From positions 13,297,761-13,361,760 of the forward strand of contig CM051034.1 in the NCBI GenBank assembly GCA_027627225.1: DNA of 64,000 bases, read 5' to 3'. Numbering within the stretch: the first letter of the stretch is position 1; the number at the start of each line of letters is the position of its first letter. The position numbers and the translations under genes were made by a program. Source of the DNA: Congeria kusceri. Taxonomy: Eukaryota; Mollusca; Bivalvia; Myida; Dreissenidae. Under the pieces are notes generated by a model. It made no database searches. It was not told where the DNA came from and saw only the letters and a list, made by a program, of their open reading frames with translations. Shown piece after piece: positions 46,868 through 58,442 of the stretch.

Positions 46868-49800
46868 GTAAGTTGACATTGGCTGATATTCGTTAAGCTT
46901 CTAAGGGCCTTCTTAACTTAAATTGTACTTAAGTGAAAATATCAATTAATGTTTTTCCGAACAACTATAGGTTACATTAAAAAATACGGTAAAATAACAA
47001 ACCGCTGTTCATTTAAATAGCAGAATAACGGATCAAAATGCCCTTGAAACAGCCAAGGAATTTTATGACTTTAAAAGTTTACTTAGGATTTGACTTATGA
47101 AGTTTATAGATATGGACCCATGACTCCAAAGTCGTTCGTAAACGTCAAATATTGCACAGCAGGCTGTGTATTATCTGCCTTATTAAAACCACACACTCCC
47201 ATTTATTAAGACTTGACTAAAATTATTTAATACCATATACATTGTGCGTAAGTATTTAATGCCATGTATATTGTGCGTTTTCAAATTTTTATTGTACGTG
47301 AAAACTGTTTGATATTCGGAATATTTGTAAATAAACTTCCCGCTTTGACCGTTTGCCTCTTGATATAGTTTGTTATTGCGAAATTATTGGAGTTGAAAAT
47401 GCCAGAGCACAAGTTTTATTAAGCTATCATGCATACGTTCGACTGTCTATCGTTCATGTAAATATTATGCGCTAAATAGTTAAAATAGAGGTGGTGTGTG
47501 TGCCCATTTCTATCATTAGGCGTAAAAAGTTGTTGGTTTTTGCTTACCCAACCCCCCTCCCCCTTAATTTTTCCTGCCGACCCTAAAAGTATTTTTGCCT
47601 ATCAATCATTAACTGTTTCTGATTTTCGGGCAAAATGAGCAGTTTTTGCTTATATTATAAGTTTCTTGCCAGAAATCTGTTTTTCTGTTACCTTATTTAT
47701 AGTTAAGGTACGGTTTCTCTGTTGGAAGGCGTTTAAACATTTCACACATTTTACATGATGTCCAATAGACTTAAACTGTGTGGCGAATATGCAGCGAGTA
47801 AAAAAGTTAAAGAAAAAATTATATATTACCTCCCCTCCTAGATTTTTTTTTGGAGATGTAAGTGGAAACAAACCATTCAATGTTTTTGGCCTTATGACAC
47901 GCTGATGTAAAATTGTGTGAATGTGTTTTTGTTTTTTTTTCAGAGAAAAGTTGTCCGCTGACAGCGACGAAGGCATAGCCGGCTGCAAATACAAGCCGGT
48001 CAACAGGAGGTCAAATGTCCCGTTGCCACCGTTACCAACGGCGTCCCCTTCCAGTGAGTGTTCAGGGCCTGGGCCCGTATTCACAAAGCTCCTAAGCGAA
48101 ATATTAACTTAAGTTGTACTGAAGTCAAATTGTCAGATCAAATTTTCTGTGTGAAATCCAATGACTTCCGTTTACAAAAGGGTAAACTATAAAACATCTA
48201 AGCATTATCTACTAGTTTGAAACATTTTAATGTAAAATAACCTTATCCTCGAAACAGTCACGGAGTTTTATGAATTTAAGAAATTTACCTAGGTTTTCCC
48301 AAAGGAGCTTTGTGAATACGGGCCCTGGACTGGTATTCACAAAGCTCCTAAGGGAAATTTTTACTTAAGTTGCACATCTAGAGAACATTTTAGATCAAAC
48401 TAGGTATGTGAAATCCTAGGATTTCTGTTTTAAAATGGGTAAAATATTAAACATCTGAGCAATATCTACTGGTTTGAAGCATTTTAATGTAAAAAGAACT
48501 ATAATATAATGAGGCGCGTCGTGGGAAAACCGGATTTAATGCATGTGCGTAAAGTCTCCTCCCGGATTAGCCTGTGCAGTCCGCACAGGTTAATCCAAGA
48601 CTGCGATTTCGGCTTACAGTGGATTTATGTTTAGAAGAGACATCCTTGAAACAGAAAATACCCTTAAAGCGAAAAGTGCCATCCCGGATTAGCCTGAACG
48701 GAATGCACAGGCTAATACGGGACGACACTTCACGCACATGCATTAAGTCCGGTTTTCCAACGACGCGCCTCATACATAAATCTGAACTTAGGTTGCACTT
48801 CAGCATTTTATACTTTCAGGGCCCGTATTCACAAACTCCTAAGTTAATACTTTAGCAATGTTCTTAAATTCGTAAAATTCCTGAAGTTCAGTGGCTGTTT
48901 CATGTATAGGTCTTTTTAGACTTAAATGTATTGAACGTGTGAATAATGCTAAGATGTTTTATAATTTACCCTTTAGTGAACATTCTTGACTACGTTTCCA
49001 AATTTCCCCTAAGTACAACTTAAGTTCAGAATGTCCTTAGGAGCTTTGTGAATATCGTCCCTGGTGTGGGTTTACATTTACATCATGGTGAATTAAGAAG
49101 CAGCTCTTTAGTCTTCACTAGAATATAGGCTATGTTTCCGTGTAAACTAAACTGTCAACAAACGGCATTATAAGAAGAAAACATTCCGCTCTTTCTGCGA
49201 GGTTAAACTAAACACTTTGTGTGGGATTAACTTCTCATATTTTTATTCTAGATGTTGGACTTTATCTTCTTATGTAAAGTGCAACTTGTACAACATACTG
49301 AACGGTTTGCACTCGTTGAGAGACACTTACAAAGTGGAAAAGAGCAAACATTTCAAGTACTTGTATTATGCAATTACAAAACTTTTGTCATTCGGATACC
49401 GTAATTATCAATCTTCAAACAAATACTCATGTGTATGGTCCTTAATCGTTTACGTGGGGACGGTGAGTGATTCTGAAGAAAAGTTGTCCAAGAAATACAC
49501 TCCACATTCATTCAGTCATCTAAGAGAACCAATAATATCAAGTCATGAAACTGACACTTACTTGAAACGATTAAAAAAGTGAAACAAACACGTTAGTAAT
49601 GCTCTAACTTCAAGTTTTAAGAATTGATGCAAACTTGCTTACGTGTATATTCGGATATCAGGACAGCGTTCTTATGTAATAATGTACTGACTGCAATAGC
49701 TACTAATAACTTCCTTTTACGCATACTTCTAGCAGGACTGAATAATGAATCGTCATAGACATATTTTCTGTTACTGTTTTTTGTTTCATAAAGCATTCTT

Positions 49801-52800
49801 TATGAATAACGCTTCCGTATTATTTTTATTTAACTTTAGGTCAGCATATTTCATTTTAATGTACAGACACGTTTGTGCTTACATGTGCCAACCAGGGTCC
49901 AGGTTCTGTTCTTAAGATTAACAGACTTAAGCCGCTTACATGTATTTCATCTATCAAAATTGTTACTTTAAAATTGGTGTTACGACACAAAATATTAATT
50001 TGCGTGATTAACTGATATACAAGTTTTGTCAAAATGTAACATGTAATTATAATAGAATTTATGCACACTTAATAGCAATATGAAAACGTGAGCCTTAGCT
50101 CACCCTGTTGTAACATTAATACGAATGTTTGAGAAATCAGGTTTAAGTAGCCTGATGCTGCAGCACCGAGGCCAGTATAATTCGTATGGTTTTCAATGAC
50201 GCTGCTCCATCATGCTCTATACGCAGTCCCATTAAAATCATCTCCAGTCTGACGCTACTATATTATCCGCTGACTGGATCTGATGACTTCGCATTAGGGG
50301 TCACGTTCGGATGAACTTTTCAGGAGCCAATCAAACTGTTACATTCAAAATGTTGTGGTATAACTTCATTTATTATACCTCACTTCGTTTTCCCATTGTA
50401 AAATCCCGTATACACATCCCTGCATTATTTTAATATGCCATGACGTTGGAAAGTAAAATACCCCGAACGGGTTATAATTTTTATTATTATACCTCACTTT
50501 GTTTTCACATTGTAAAATCTCATATACCCATCCCTGCATATTTTTAATATGTCATGGCTTTGGAAAGTAATATACACCGAGCGGGGTATAATTTTTAATA
50601 TACCCCGCGCGTGACTAAAGTATTCCCCGCGCGTGAGCCTAAAACTAGCAATTCGGGTTTTCCGATAAATCCGTATTAGCTAATGATCAGTAGGCGCTTA
50701 TTAAAATGTATTTAAAAAATCAATGTCGATGAGCGCTTGATTTTCAAACAGTAAACTTTAGTTTCAATGTACGACTAGTTTGTTCTTTGAATTACATTAT
50801 TTTTGTTCGGAATAATAATATAAATATCACAGGCATGTTGTCTGGTATAGTAAATATTGCCCTCCTCGGGGTGCAATATTTACTATACCCCTCAACTGCC
50901 TGGGATATTTATATATTATCCGCGTGAAAATTAACTGTAAATGATGTATTCCCGAGGATCACCTGGAAATGCATCACTTTTCAAAAACCGTGGCCAAACA
51001 TTGCTGTGCAAAAGGCAATTTCATTGGGCGCAGCAGGGCTGATATTTTATTGTTTGGAAGGTCATTTGAACGTGACCTGTTATACGATGTCTTCAGATCC
51101 TAACAACGTTAGGATTTGATTTAAATGAGATTGGCTCTATACGATTTCCTCTCCAGCGTTAACCGAACTATTCCGAATGCTGCAAAATGTATTCATATGC
51201 AATTTTACCAAAACTGATTTACTTATTTAATGATGTTCATAAAATACTCAAAAGTTAATGGCGAGATGGGAAACAGTCTTTGACGAGCTAAGTTTTCTCT
51301 ACAGACTCGTCGCCCCATCCAAAATTCAAGTCCCAGTCGAAAAGCGAGTACGACCTGGAGTCAGAAGAAGACGACGACGATCCGTACGATAAGGTTCCAG
51401 AGAACGAAATTCCCACGAAACCAGTAACGTCACCTGTGACGTTACCAACGAGGCACGCAGCGACGATGCCATTCGCCGTTCCTGTGCTACCAAGTGCGTG
51501 TCCACTGTAGTGTTTAATAATCGTCCCTTGAAAGTCAGAAGGGGATATCAGCCTTATATGCACATATGCTGATTACACCTTCTGCCTTTCAAGGGACGTC
51601 ATGTGTGTAAACTGAGATTTAGAATGACAAAACGCACTTATAGGAGCTAATTACAAGCACTTAAAATGAATAGATCGACATTATAAGATGGGGACGAATC
51701 GCTGATTCGCCCTGTCTACTTGTTTCCGAATGTTTAGTAACTCAGTATTTACACTTAATCAGATTTAACACTATGTACATGTTACTTTGCGTCTCAACAC
51801 GTACGATTTTATTGGCCATTGATTTGAATCTGTTCTCTATATATTGATGTATCAGCCGTTTAACACCTTATTCTAACTTAATTTCTATAATGCAGCGACG
51901 GCCGGACTCTCCGACTTAGCTCGACGGCGCCCTCAGACCGTCTCCAAGCGGCTGCCGCAGCCACTTCCGCACCCGACCTCGTCCTACCAGGACACGCATA
52001 TCGGCAAGGACGCGAATGGTGTGCGATCGTTAAGCCTAGCCGAGCCCTCCTCGCCACCGAACTACATTAATGACACGGTAATCGTGTTTTTCTTTAATTT
52101 TGTACTTCGTATGGCGTACCATTTGTGTCAAAAGTAATGCTATGTCTAAAAGCTGTTACTGTGGGAACATTTTTTATTTCTGCAGGTACATTGTATATCT
52201 CTATATATAACGTGTTATTCACTTTGGAAATGAATGTTACCGCGTAAGTTCGACGGTACGTATGGATGTAATGTCTGTAAATACGAACTTTTGCCGAAGC
52301 TTGATTTTTATTTTCGCCTGACCTGAATTAAACAAACATTGAGTTTAAATGTGTTACGATTAACAACATTTTTGTCATTATCAAAACAATATATGCATTG
52401 ATTGTTTTAACTTTAAAGGACTTGTTTATTACTATTTAACTTTGTATACATTCGATGTTTTAACAATGTCCTAAGGACGTGCCTTATTGCTATCATACTG
52501 AATACATGTATACATTTGATGTTTTAACAATGTTCTAATGACGTGTTTTATTAATATTATACTTTATATACGTTAGACTATTATACTTTATATACGAGTA
52601 CGTTTGATAATATACCAATGTTCTAAGGACTTACATTTTATTACAGGCATTTAAGAAAGAGGACTACACTCTGGAGAGCAAGGACAAGGCCTATGCTGCC
52701 AGGTGAGATATATTGAATGCTGCCAGGTGAGATATATTGAATGCTGCCAGGTGAGATATATTGAATGCTGCCAGGTGAGATATATTGAGACGTAGACACT

Positions 52801-55800
52801 TTTCTAACAGACTGTTAAAGAAATTTGCCCTTAAATATTCAAGCCTTTCAATCAATGGATTTATTTTTGTAGATTTCACCGTACATCAAAAGCATTTTCA
52901 TGTACTCTGTTTTGTAGTTTATAGTTTAAAAATATGCAGATGGTACCAAATGCCATGCAGCAGTTTATTTGAATTTGATTGAAAATTGTGAATTATGTTG
53001 TTGTTTACTACGTGGATTATCTATTGTTACATATACCTTTAACGTGTAGAACCATAATTTGAATGATTAAAAACACAGCGGACGGGCTAGTGTCCGGTTG
53101 ACAGATTTAAGCGAGGGCATGTTCAGGGTGGCAACTGAGGGCATATGTCCGCCTGTTAGAATGTTGTGAAGGCCGTATGTCCGCCTGACAGAATGTTGGG
53201 AGGGCATGTGTCCGCCTGACAAAATGTTGGGAGGGCATATGTCCGCCTGACAAAATGTTGGGAGAGCATATGTCCGCCTGACAGAATGTTGGGATGGGCG
53301 TACGTTTGTGTTTCGATACCTGTAATTATTTCGACATAATCTTTGGGGAAGCTCAATGTTTTTTGTATGTTTTGTTTTCAGATTACTTAAGGACAAACCT
53401 CAGGGCACCTTTCTGTTACGGGAAGGAAATAGCACACCTCATGTAGGTTCCTTTTCTTATTTAACTGTCGACACATAGGATTTTTGTCTCTTTAAATCTT
53501 TAGTTGAAGTAAGATGTAAGATGCTATGTTTGAGAAGGTATTTTTCAATCTTTTAAATAATACCACACTCAGCATAATATCGTTTTCAGTCAAGCTTAAT
53601 GTACTGAACTGGTTCTCAGTATCATTGTATTCGAACACCATTTCGTTCACATTAGATATGCACCCAGCCAGATACAATATCGGTGCAGGTGTCAAACATA
53701 TCATTACGGAAATTAGATGAAATGTCGTGCATGCTGCTATTGGCCACAAAATGCTCCTTGTACAATCGAGTCCAATTTAAACATGGATAGCAGCATGGGA
53801 GATTAGATACACGTGCATATTTAGTTTCTACCTGTTAACAGTAGGGAAAGATCTATAGTGAAACAGCAGGGTGCTGCACCTGCTCCTTTTTGGTCCCCGC
53901 TGCTGCCCCTCTGGGATGGTCGACATAGAAATGTTGAATATCTTTTAAAATACAATATGTTTTTGCAAATATTCAATGACGAATTAATAGAATATGCGTA
54001 AAACCTTAATTGGAAGCATTAGACTCATAACAACCCTGGATTTAGCATATTACTAGATAATGTTAACAATTTGAAACTGGTCCGTCTTTCCACCTTCTCC
54101 TTTTGAGCATCATCTTGTTTCTTTTTTTTTGATCCTATGTTTTTCCCTACCTAGTGTCATTATTTCGTTGCGCGGCAAAAGAGCGTTCGCTTTTTGAAAC
54201 AACAACAACAGGAACAAGGCAACAACATCGTCAGTTATTATTATGCCATTTAATTAATAACTTTTAGGTAATTTTCGATTTATCGTTGTTTATCGGCAAA
54301 TAAACTGCGATTTGGAGTTTTGATGCGTACAAATTAAACCACGTGGGCGTTAGCACCAGTTGTTTAATAGCCACGCACCATGACGACAAAGAGTGGTTTA
54401 TTTGCCGATAAACAACGATAATGCGATACTTGTTTCGATTCTAACATGATTTGACATGTATTTTTGCAATTGTAATTGGAACTTCTTTTTACTATGCTCC
54501 AAACAGAATCGGGACTGCTTTTTGTGTTGTTTACTGGGTAGTTTAACAATGAAAATTGTGTTCTTTGACTGTAGAAAAATTAGCGAGTATCATGTTAGAA
54601 TAGTATTATAATCATTTTGATAAAACAACCACTGCAAAATCAAAGTTTATTTGTAAAAACCGTTTTCATTGGTCAATATTTTAAGTTGAAACTAACTTTG
54701 CGAAAAGAAAGGAACACCTTTATAGTATTGGTCCTTCTTTGCAATGCATGGATGAATATTTAGTACCTCAATACACTCAACAAAAGTTATAACGCACCAA
54801 ATGGAAATAAATGGACATTGTTGTGTTTTCTGTATTTATAAGAATTTCAGCTTAAAATGTCAGCTACATGTATGATGTTTTTAGTTATACATGCATGTGC
54901 TAATACCAAACTACTGGAGATAATGGCGCTTCTGAAATTCTAATAAATAAATGAAAAAAACAATTTCCATTCGGTGCGTTATAACTTTTGTTGAGTGTAA
55001 AAGCAACTTTCTAAACGTACATCTGGTGTAACGCATTTTATAAGACAGTGTATCGGTGTTTTTGCAGGTATTGTGCGTGGTTGTAGACGGTAGCGTGAAG
55101 GAATTCCAAGTGTTCAAAGAGGTACAGTTATCTAATAAAATTAAATTCTTTTAACGAACACCAAATACTTATCAGACTGGACTTGAATAAATAAACCCAA
55201 CACAAACATTCGCTTCTTCCGCTTTCTTATCGTATTGAATATTTAACTTGATCGCAAAATCCGCGTATCTGATATTTAAAAGAAAGACATACGTGAGGTA
55301 ATGCAATGTACTTATGATTTTATATGTAGATCATCTACATTGATCATCGTATCTTAACCAGTTTTCGCTTGTTTTATTTAATATTAATGTTTTATATCAG
55401 TAATTTTATTAACTGATAGATAAATGACCTGTCATTTAATGTAACACCAGCAAGCAAAGGTGGTTTGTTTGCCGTGTCTTTATTATATTTGAGGTTTTGA
55501 CTATTTTACATTTTACCAAAAAATCTAAAAGATGTAATATTACAATTTATTAATATGCATAACGGTACAGGATGCCAGTACACAGTACCATGCAGAACAG
55601 TTACTGATTGAAACTCAAATTTATTTACGTTCTTGAAAAGATGGTGTGTATTAAAAATGTGATATTCGAATGCCAAAGTTGGTATGCCATGTCATCCGGG
55701 TTTCACATGGATGACCCTAAAATTACAAACTATTTCCGTCTTAAATCAAAGCTACGTGTCCAGCTTGAATCTTAGCCAATCCGATTCCATAATCCAATGT

Positions 55801-56279
55801 TTAAAGGGACAGTTTCACAGTCTGTAATCCAATGTCTAAAGGGACAGCTTCACAGTCTGGGGTTGGAAAATACTTTTCTAGAAAAATGGAATTTTTAAAC
55901 AGGAACTTGTAGAATCTATCAACACCTTTTGTCTGTTATGCCGTTTTGGTTGCAAAACATAATTATTCTGATAACTTTGCGCAAACAATATGCTTTTCAA
56001 ACCTTGAAATATGAACGATAAATGTACTTTGAACACGAAAAAAAGTCATTTGTAGAGAATTATTGTTCACAGCCAACATCTTTGAAATTGCCCCTTCAAG
56101 CTATTTTATTGGTCAGTTTGTATTCACGTGATGTTTTCGTTTAGCCCTCGGGACGGGTGACACTTAACAAGGACAAATATTTCCCCCACCTGGACAACCT
56201 GCTGATGTTCTATAACCAGAACAATCTCCCCAAGAAAGAATACTTTGTGAAGTTGTCGAAAGGGTATAACGCGCGGTGA
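42111..56279 (+). CDS. SH3BP2: SH3BP2-like adaptor (PH, linker, SH2), 11 exons
   Basis: SH3BP2 is a cytoplasmic adaptor that couples tyrosine kinases to downstream signalling through PH and SH2 domains. Exons: 42111-42203, 45881-45983, 46316-46424, 46815-46867, 47944-48053, 51305-51493, 51896-52077, 52647-52702, 53382-53442, 55068-55121, 56145-56279 (stop 56277-56279). All join GT-AG in consistent phase and give about 380 residues; the first exon begins with two bases, so at least one coding exon lies upstream. Domain order and the start G-A-Q-D-I-L (compare G-A-Q-N-L-L in human SH3BP2, from memory) support the assignment. The human protein is longer (about 560) mainly because its proline-rich middle is longer. 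No RxxPDG-type tankyrase-binding motif is seen. The introns hold foldback elements, minisatellites and microsatellites. Another PH-SH2 adaptor is possible but less likely. Confidence 0.85.
42236..43330 (+). repeat. 52-bp minisatellite, about 21 copies, in an SH3BP2-like intron
   Basis: The unit has AGTCTTGCTATAAATCATGA, CTACGAAAGTTCTCATTCTC and AAACGTAGT. It starts 33 bp after the donor of the exon ending at 42203. Some units in the last third contain an extra CTTAGT, shifting the period to 58. Confidence 0.9.
44202..44502. mobile_element. Foldback element, copy D with internal duplication
   Basis: GGCGTGTCGTGGGAAATCC to CCCACGACACGCC, in the intron between PH exons 1 and 2. The right arm has a local duplication of ACTGCACCAGGCCAATCCGG (44390 and 44434), making it longer than its relatives. 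Confidence 0.85.
45854..45867. promoter_or_regulatory. Perfect RFX X-box
   Basis: GTTACCACGGCAAC matches the GTTRCC-N2-RGYAAC X-box consensus. It lies 13 bp upstream of an SH3BP2-like exon, so it overlaps the branch-point/acceptor region. It may be chance. Confidence 0.3.
45990..46280 (+). repeat. Microsatellite filling the intron between PH exons 2 and 3
   Basis: Nearly the whole 332-bp intron (45984-46315) is ATC, TTC and CCA triplets, strongly pyrimidine-biased on the sense strand. The acceptor TTTATTTCAG lies just beyond it. A histidine/leucine-rich open frame through it is an artefact. Confidence 0.85.
47518..47600. mobile_element. Diverged end fragment of the same MITE family
   Basis: AGGCGTAAAAAGTTGTTGGT followed by TTACCCAACCCCCC and TGCCGACCCTAAAAG resembles the left end of 32518-32860. 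It lies in the intron between the exons ending 46867 and starting 47944. Short and diverged. Confidence 0.3.
47944..52077 (+). CDS. SH3BP2: SH3BP2-like exons encoding the acidic and proline-rich linker
   Basis: Three exons (47944-48053, 51305-51493, 51896-52077) encode a low-complexity linker. It contains VPLPPLP, an acidic stretch with SEYDLESEEDDDDPYDKVPE, several TP/SP sites, and KRLPQPLPHP. The acidic tyrosine motif DDPYDKVP parallels the DEDYEKVP segment I recall before the SH2 domain of vertebrate SH3BP2 and is a likely phosphotyrosine site. The PxxP-type segments may bind SH3 domains. Splice signals: acceptors ttttcag, tctctacag, ataatgcag; donors gtgagt, gtgcgt, gtaatc. Confidence 0.85.
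48071..48325. mobile_element. GTATTCACAAAGCTCCTAAG inverted-end element, copy 1
   Basis: GGGCCCGTATTCACAAAGCT at the left and AGCTTTGTGAATACGGGCCC at the right are perfect inverted ends, with CTTAAGTTGTACT inside. It begins 18 bp after the exon ending at 48053 in the SH3BP2-like intron. Confidence 0.8.
48329..49061. mobile_element. Further copies of the GTATTCACAAAGCTCC element, nested
   Basis: A second copy starts near 48332 and loses its end where foldback copy E (48510-48772) is inserted. A third runs from GGGCCCGTATTCACAAA (48820) to TTAGGAGCTTTGTGAATATC (49055). The order gives a relative age: E is younger than copy 2. Confidence 0.65.
48510..48772. mobile_element. Foldback element, copy E
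   Basis: TGAGGCGCGTCGTGGGAAA to CCAACGACGCGCCTCA, complete. It appears inserted into an older GTATTCACAAAGCTCC element (48329 onward). Confidence 0.85.
50375..50640. repeat. Duplicated segment with TATACCCCGCGCG words
   Basis: TTATTATACCTCACTTCGTT with CCATCCCTGCAT and GAAAGTAA occurs at 50371 and again at 50484, then ACCCCGCGCGTGA and CCCCGCGCGTGA occur side by side (50604-50634). Part of a decayed element in an SH3BP2-like intron. Confidence 0.45.
50844..50889. repeat. Perfect 17-bp hairpin
   Basis: GGTATAGTAAATATTGC (50844-50860) and its reverse complement (50873-50889) flank a 12-base loop with CCTCCTCGGG, in the intron before the exon at 51305. Confidence 0.7.
52647..56279 (+). CDS. 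SH3BP2: SH3BP2-like exons encoding the SH2 domain and C-terminus
   Basis: Four exons (52647-52702, 53382-53442, 55068-55121, 56145-56279) encode about 96 residues to the stop. The phosphotyrosine-binding Arg is present in GTFLLREGN. VLCVVVDGSVKEFQVF gives the central strands, and YFPHLDNLLMFYNQNNLP the second helix and following loop. The usual His of strand D (H-Y/F-x-I) is Glu in KEFQV; SH3BP2 family members also lack it, as I recall. The protein ends YFVKLSKGYNAR. The first exon's donor is repeated four times in tandem just downstream. Confidence 0.9.
52694..52789 (+). repeat. 24-bp tandem repeat copying an exon end and its donor
   Basis: TGCTGCCAGGTGAGATATAT plus TGAA occurs four times (52694, 52718, 52742, 52766). 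The first copy contains the last 9 bases of the SH3BP2-like exon and its donor CAG|gtgaga at 52702/52703. Each repeat carries the same 9 bases of the exon end with a complete donor. Confidence 0.95.
53150..53300 (+). repeat. About 32-bp tandem repeat in an SH3BP2-like intron
   Basis: GGGCATATGTCCGCCTGACA with GAATGTTGGGAG recurs five times with small changes, between exons ending 52702 and starting 53382. It gives a short spurious minus-strand frame. Confidence 0.75.
54281..54420. mobile_element. 140-bp hairpin element with 25-bp perfect inverted ends
   Basis: 54281-54305 and 54396-54420 are perfect reverse complements (core GTTGTTTATCGGCAAATAAA). The loop is 90 bp. It lies in an SH2-region intron of the SH3BP2-like gene. 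Confidence 0.75.
54773..54998. mobile_element. Tc1/mariner-type MITE
   Basis: ACACTCAACAAAAGTTATAA at the left and TTATAACTTTTGTTGAGTGT at the right are inverted ends of about 36 bp. The CTCAACAAAA...TATAACGC pattern is typical of mariner-like ends. About 226 bp, no coding frame. Confidence 0.7.
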
Positions 56280-56705
56280 TGACGTTTAAGGACACAGTGT
56301 TATGCTAGGCGTTGTACTGCGTATAGTGAATAGTGAAACATTAATATTTACGTGACTTAAGTTTTTAATTATTGTAATTCACAGTGAATATATGTACGTG
56401 GTCATATTTAACTATAGTACCAACTGTCTGAAGCAGTAGAATGTTTAGATTACAACTCGTGTATTGACGGACGGACAGTCCAATTCACGTGGGATTTCAT
56501 TTAAGGTAATGGTGGGTCACCGACAGTTGATATTGATTATAAAGTTGCATTTAATTTGTAATCGTCATCACGTAATGGCGTTGGCACATTTTAATTGATA
56601 AACGTGTACATACATTAGTTTTGCATCTTAAAGGAGGTATATACGGTTTTACTAGAAATGTAGTGATCATAATTATGATTCGAATAAAAATGGAAGAAAT
56701 GTTTA
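56280..56705 (+). other. 3' untranslated region of the SH3BP2-like gene
   Basis: Non-coding sequence follows the stop. The first AATAAA on this strand is at 56683-56688, about 400 bases downstream, and would place cleavage near 56700-56710. A second AATAAA lies near 57010. No other gene begins between them. Confidence 0.5.
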
Positions 56706-57077
56706 GTGGAACCTTGATAAATGTCTTGCGGCATTAGACTGAGAATGGTTAGTGTTCCCTATATTGTGCAGGTTTTTTTTCAACTTGCTTCCAGATTATT
56801 TTGTATTTTCACTCTGGTTCAGTAAAATATATTTAAAACGAAGACCATATTAGTTATGTTGTATATCATGCACTTAAGTACATAAAACGTGTGAATGATA
56901 ATGTGTCTTTAAAATGTAAGTAATATTTACGTTTGCATAAATTAGTTTGCAGGCTAATTAGATAAATACTTCCAGTAAAATCAATACCTCTTGAGATGTC
57001 ACATGCGAAATAAAAAGCACTCCTATTGAAATTGTGCTTTTCGTTGAATGGAAAGTCAATACACTTCAGTTAAAAGA

Positions 57078-57492
57078 TTTATGTTTTATAAGTGTAACGC
57101 ATGATTGGCCACCAACTACCGGGCCGAGGCATTATGTGAACCAATATTTATGTTTTATAAGTGTAACACATGATTGGCCACCAACTACCGGGTCGAGGCA
57201 TTATGTGAACCAATATTTATGTTTTATAAGTGTAACGCATGATTGGCCACCAACTACCGGGTCGAGGCATTATGTGAACCAATATTTATGTTTTATAAGT
57301 GTAACGCATGATTGGCCACCAACTACCGGGTCGAGGCATTATGTGAACCAATATTTATGTTTTATAAGTGTAACACATGATTGGCCACCAACTACCGGGT
57401 CGAGGCGTTATGTGAACCAATATTTATGTTTTATAAGTGTAACGCATGATTGGCTACCAACTACCGGGTCGAGGCATTATGTGAACCAATAT
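57078..57492 (+). repeat. 69-bp minisatellite, 6 copies
   Basis: The unit has TTTATGTTTTATAAGTGTAA, GCATGATTGGCCACCAACTA and CCGGGTCGAGGCATTATGTG. Copies are over 95% alike by eye. 69 is a multiple of 3, so a 161-codon frame holds a 23-residue repeat with CFISVTHDWPPTTGSRHYVN. It starts about 800 bp after the SH3BP2-like stop. There is no evidence of expression. Confidence 0.9.
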
Positions 57493-58442
57493 TTATTCCG
57501 TGTGAAGGTTGCTGAATAGATTTATTCCTTGTGTTTGATAAACGATTTTGTACTGATAACGTCTTTACAGTTTCAAAATTAGCAGTTATAGAGGTACTGT
57601 ACGATTTTGTGCGGAAGTTATTATGTAAAACTATCCATTGATTCTAATGATGTCAGTAGATTGAAAATATAATTTTATATTTAGTAAATGTTGAGAATAA
57701 CTTACGTTCAGAAATGCGTATTTAGAAAGAAATTTAAAAACAAAATAATACTTCGCTGCGTAGTGATCTATTATATACATGTATGTGCAGCGTCTAGACG
57801 AGCAGGTCAATAAACGAACGAGTTTTTGTCGATATTGACGTTTTTATGTTATATAAAACGTGGTTTGTTTAGTGGGTAACGAAAGAGACCGGAAATAAAT
57901 CTATGAAAATCCCACAGTCCCTCTTTAAAGTGTCTATGTCTACGGAAATGGAACGCAGATACCGATACAACTATACATTGTTTTACATTTTGTATTATAA
58001 ACTCAGAACTGTATAATACAATTCGCTCGAAAATACATTATATAAAAATAATATACTACAATAAAATATATTTGATTAGAAATGAATAAAATGTCAAATT
58101 GAGTCTTGTGATAAAACGTGTGTACTTTTTATGTATGACAAGCCGAACTGCAATTGGGACTGCTGGTCGAAAAATAAACAAAAACAACTCGACCTGAAAT
58201 TAAAGTTTTACTTTTGTGTCGAATTAATAAGCCAAAATACGTTATGTTTATCTTATCATTACCCTTCATAATTCATAATGATACGTAAAATGTAATATAT
58301 TAATTTCAGAATGTTTTAAAACTATGTAATCTACAGGAGGCCATTTTCGCAGACATTGCCAATTTAAGGCAATAATAAAGTTAAAGCAGATTTTATGTCT
58401 TATCTATGCAATAGACAACACATGATGTATATGATACCTCTG
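57493..58442. other. AT-rich intergenic sequence
   Basis: Nothing recognisable between the 69-bp minisatellite and the MITE at 58443. Confidence 0.45.

Larger units (their letters stand above)
49062..51304 (+). other. Second half of the 3.3-kb intron of the SH3BP2-like gene
   Basis: Decayed repeats only (50375-50640; hairpin 50844-50889) and an inverted pair GGTCACGTTC (50307) / GAACGTGACC (51069) that may bound an old element. A 121-codon frame at 49217-49582 has no recognisable motif. Confidence 0.45.

Noticed and set aside
47650..48084. 144-codon minus-strand frame
   Set aside because: It overlaps a well-supported SH3BP2-like exon on the other strand and has no motif.
48567..48855. Overlapping frames with LHRLIRDD-like peptides, also at 41471-41822, 35067 and 44256
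   Set aside because: All are translations of the foldback family; such peptides appear in predicted proteins only because the element is mistaken for exons.
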